Shown piece by piece: positions 62,072-64,000 of a DNA stretch of 64,000 bases. The notes under the pieces were generated by a model that was not told the origin of the DNA, ran no database searches, and was given only the letters and a program-made list of their open reading frames with translations. The translations under genes and the position numbers were made by a program. The DNA comes from Batrachochytrium dendrobatidis JAM81 (lineage: Eukaryota; Chytridiomycota; Chytridiomycetes; Rhizophydiales). Positions within the stretch are counted from its first letter, which is position 1, and every line of letters begins with the position of its first letter. Where the stretch lies: the NCBI RefSeq assembly GCF_000203795.2, contig NW_006281099.1:918690-982689 (forward strand), written 5' to 3'.

Positions 62072-64000
62072 TCACCCATATGTTTTCATTGACAATTGAA
62101 TATGGTCAAGTAAAGATTCGACAGATCCCATCAAGTTGTTTCCCTTACAGAATGTGGTTGCGAGTGCATGTGCTTCGTCTCTCTACATTTAATAGAATAT
62201 CACAACATTCAGATTAAAACAGTTAGCCTATTAAAACACGCCTGCTTTATGTTTGTAATGTCTAATTTAATAGGACAACAATGGTGAATTACCTCGTGAA
62301 CTGGGAGCATGCGGTACACGCCTGCCTTGATTTCAACTTTTAGACAGCACAGTAGCCGTCCTCGATCAACATGCAATTTGATGTGCTTTCTTGGCAATTT
62401 ACTAGCCGACGATGGTTCGTTTCTTGATATGCTTGATTTGGACAAGCCTGTTACAGGACGCGATGTGGATGATTGGTTTTGATGGTGTAGATGTGAGTTA
62501 AGCTGGGGTATTGATGTTGTCATTCCAGTATATGTAACGTGCTGCATTGGCTTGCTAGCAGCCGATTGTTCTTGTCGAGAATCTGTGTTGGATTTCAACA
62601 TTGATCCAACACGTTTTGTCCATAAAGTTTTTGATGCAAGCAATGGCGATCCATAGCATGTTTGATTTTTTACATGCAAAGCAGTTTTAGTATTTTGACT
62701 AGCCATCTCGTTTCCACCTGCATGTCCATGCTTTGCATTATGACTTTTGTTTGGTAGTAAAGTAGTCTGATCACGATGAGCTCCCGTAGCGTTAGCCAAT
62801 GGCGAGGCAGAATCATTTAAAGTAGTAGTGTAATTATGTGTTAGCTTGGTGCTTGATCCATACTGTTTTGTGTTGTGTGCTGTTGCAGATGTGTTGATTC
62901 GCGGCGTACAATAATATGGATCTCGCAGCATTGCAGAGTCAGCAGTGCAGTTTGCACCTTCTAAAGTTCTGCTGCTATTAAAGTGAAATTTGCCATCACT
63001 AGTATGGGGTTTCCCTTGGAAGGAGACTTGGTCTGCATCATGCATATACTGTATATTATTCAACGTGATGTTTGCGTTGGAGAGGGTAGGGTTAGAAGCA
63101 CGGGTTGGTTTAGAAGATATGCCAAGATTTGGCATGCTGCTCACAGGCTCACCTGGCATGCTTTTCCGCCTAGAATTTGTTGGATGCTTTTTAGGCAAAG
63201 ATTCCAATTTGGTGTATGTATTTTTTTGCGATGCGCTTTCCAACTGAGATGATCCATGTGCAGACCCGTGGTCTATTGGATCCGCAATATTCCCAACCGA
63301 TTGTGAACTCAAGCATGTACTTGAAATACCAACAACGTGTATATTGGACTTTGACAATGGCTCAGTGTATGAGTTTGATGGCAGCAATGGTGTGAATGGG
63401 TCTTCGAAATCATCGGGTATACTTTGGATCCAAGAAGCAATGCGCTCCATTGCTGTTAAAGTATGTTTTTTTTCTGCCATTTCCGTGTGTCGCTTTAGGT
63501 TGTTTTGAGTGAGTGGAACATTGTCCCAATATCCAGCGACAAATGCCTTGCTTTTATTAGATCGTATTGAAATTCCCTCTAATGGCGTTGGATTGCCTTT
63601 TACATTAGGTGCTCCAGATGGTTTCTTTTTGGTCAAGTCCACTTTGTTTTGATAGATTGAGTGTTTGGAGCAATGGTACGATTGATGCTGTGAAGGTGAC
63701 TGAATGCCCACACATGCCACGTTGCCTCCATTTTCTCGATAGAAATGTGCAGAATCGGTATTGTCTACTTTTGCAAATATAGTATTTTCAGCGGCAACAG
63801 TGCTAGGCCGACCAATACTGGATTCAAATACTCCAAGACTTTTCCTGCCAATTACAATAGGGGTTCCGTTTGCATTGATGCTGCTATAAGCACTGGGACT
63901 GGCAATGGTAGAGAACTGTATACCTTTGTTGCGTATACTAGATTGTGCTCGATACGCATCAGTATGGAACTGGTCACGTCCGCTCTGATGGACAGGTGCT
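62072..64000 (-). CDS. Ser/Thr/Asn-rich protein with conserved C-terminal module (5' partial)
   Basis: An open frame runs off the right edge (from GRDQFHTDAYRAQSSIRN at about 63975). The last exon joins LPVHE to RDEAHALATTFCKGNNLMG through an intron at about 62187-62294, stop TGA 62074-62072. Most of the protein is low-complexity, likely disordered (many Ser, Thr, Asn, His). The C-terminal 80 aa is ordered: IKLHVDRGRLLCCLKVEIKA, VYRMLPVHERDEAHALATTF, CKGNNLMGSVESLLDHIQ. This beta-then-helix module, with a Cys and a terminal helix, recalls a short domain seen in several ciliary and cytoskeletal proteins, but I cannot name it. Confidence 0.65.

Overview
The window is nuclear DNA of a fungus. 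Nearly every protein gene is broken by short GT-AG introns (mostly about 35-120 nt). The set combines fungal-type housekeeping genes (PRP46, ESA1, MTR3, NMD3, KRE33/NAT10) with genes common in animals and early-diverging fungi but missing from yeasts: Ral GTPase, augmin HAUS8, an RSU1-like protein and a CIP2A-like protein. Divergent G-alpha paralogues and an AT-rich background also fit. The best inference is a chytrid, possibly Batrachochytrium or a relative. No rRNA, tRNA or CRISPR was recognised.

Layout. 1-8.9 kb: 3' part of an RSU1-like LRR gene, a CSYC glutaredoxin, NAA30, a PH-RhoGAP protein, a tiny coiled-coil gene caught between two inverted copies of a MITE-like element, and exosome MTR3. 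9-20 kb: a long armadillo/coiled-coil protein (CIP2A-like), methylmalonate-semialdehyde dehydrogenase and a hormone-sensitive-lipase-type hydrolase. 20.7-30 kb: a 70-aa orphan, augmin HAUS8, checkpoint MAD1, splicing factor PRP46 and histone acetyltransferase ESA1. 30-43 kb: IBA57, two tandem divergent G-alpha genes, an MFS transporter and a secreted alginate-lyase-like protein. 43-64 kb: COG4, NMD3, Ral, a calponin-homology protein, PP2A B'' subunit, KRE33/NAT10, a TMEM223-like mitochondrial protein and the 3' part of a Ser/Thr-rich protein that runs off the window.

The intergenic DNA is dominated by one family of short non-autonomous elements, about 190-540 bp, with ends like CAGCYGTATTYACGTRAAAT in inverted orientation. 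I count eight insertions or relics. One sits in an intron of a G-alpha gene, one just upstream of that gene's start, one touches the MFS start codon, and a pair forms a perfect 370-bp inverted repeat around a small gene. Two copies 36 kb apart are about 99% identical, which suggests recent activity.

Functionally the window is mostly housekeeping: mitosis (MAD1, HAUS8, possibly CIP2A-like and PP2A B''), ribosome biogenesis (KRE33, NMD3, MTR3), mitochondrial metabolism (IBA57, MMSDH, TMEM223-like) and signalling (two G-alphas, Ral, RhoGAP, RSU1-like). Genes are not in operons. Exon joins given below were worked out by hand from splice sites, phase and family similarity.
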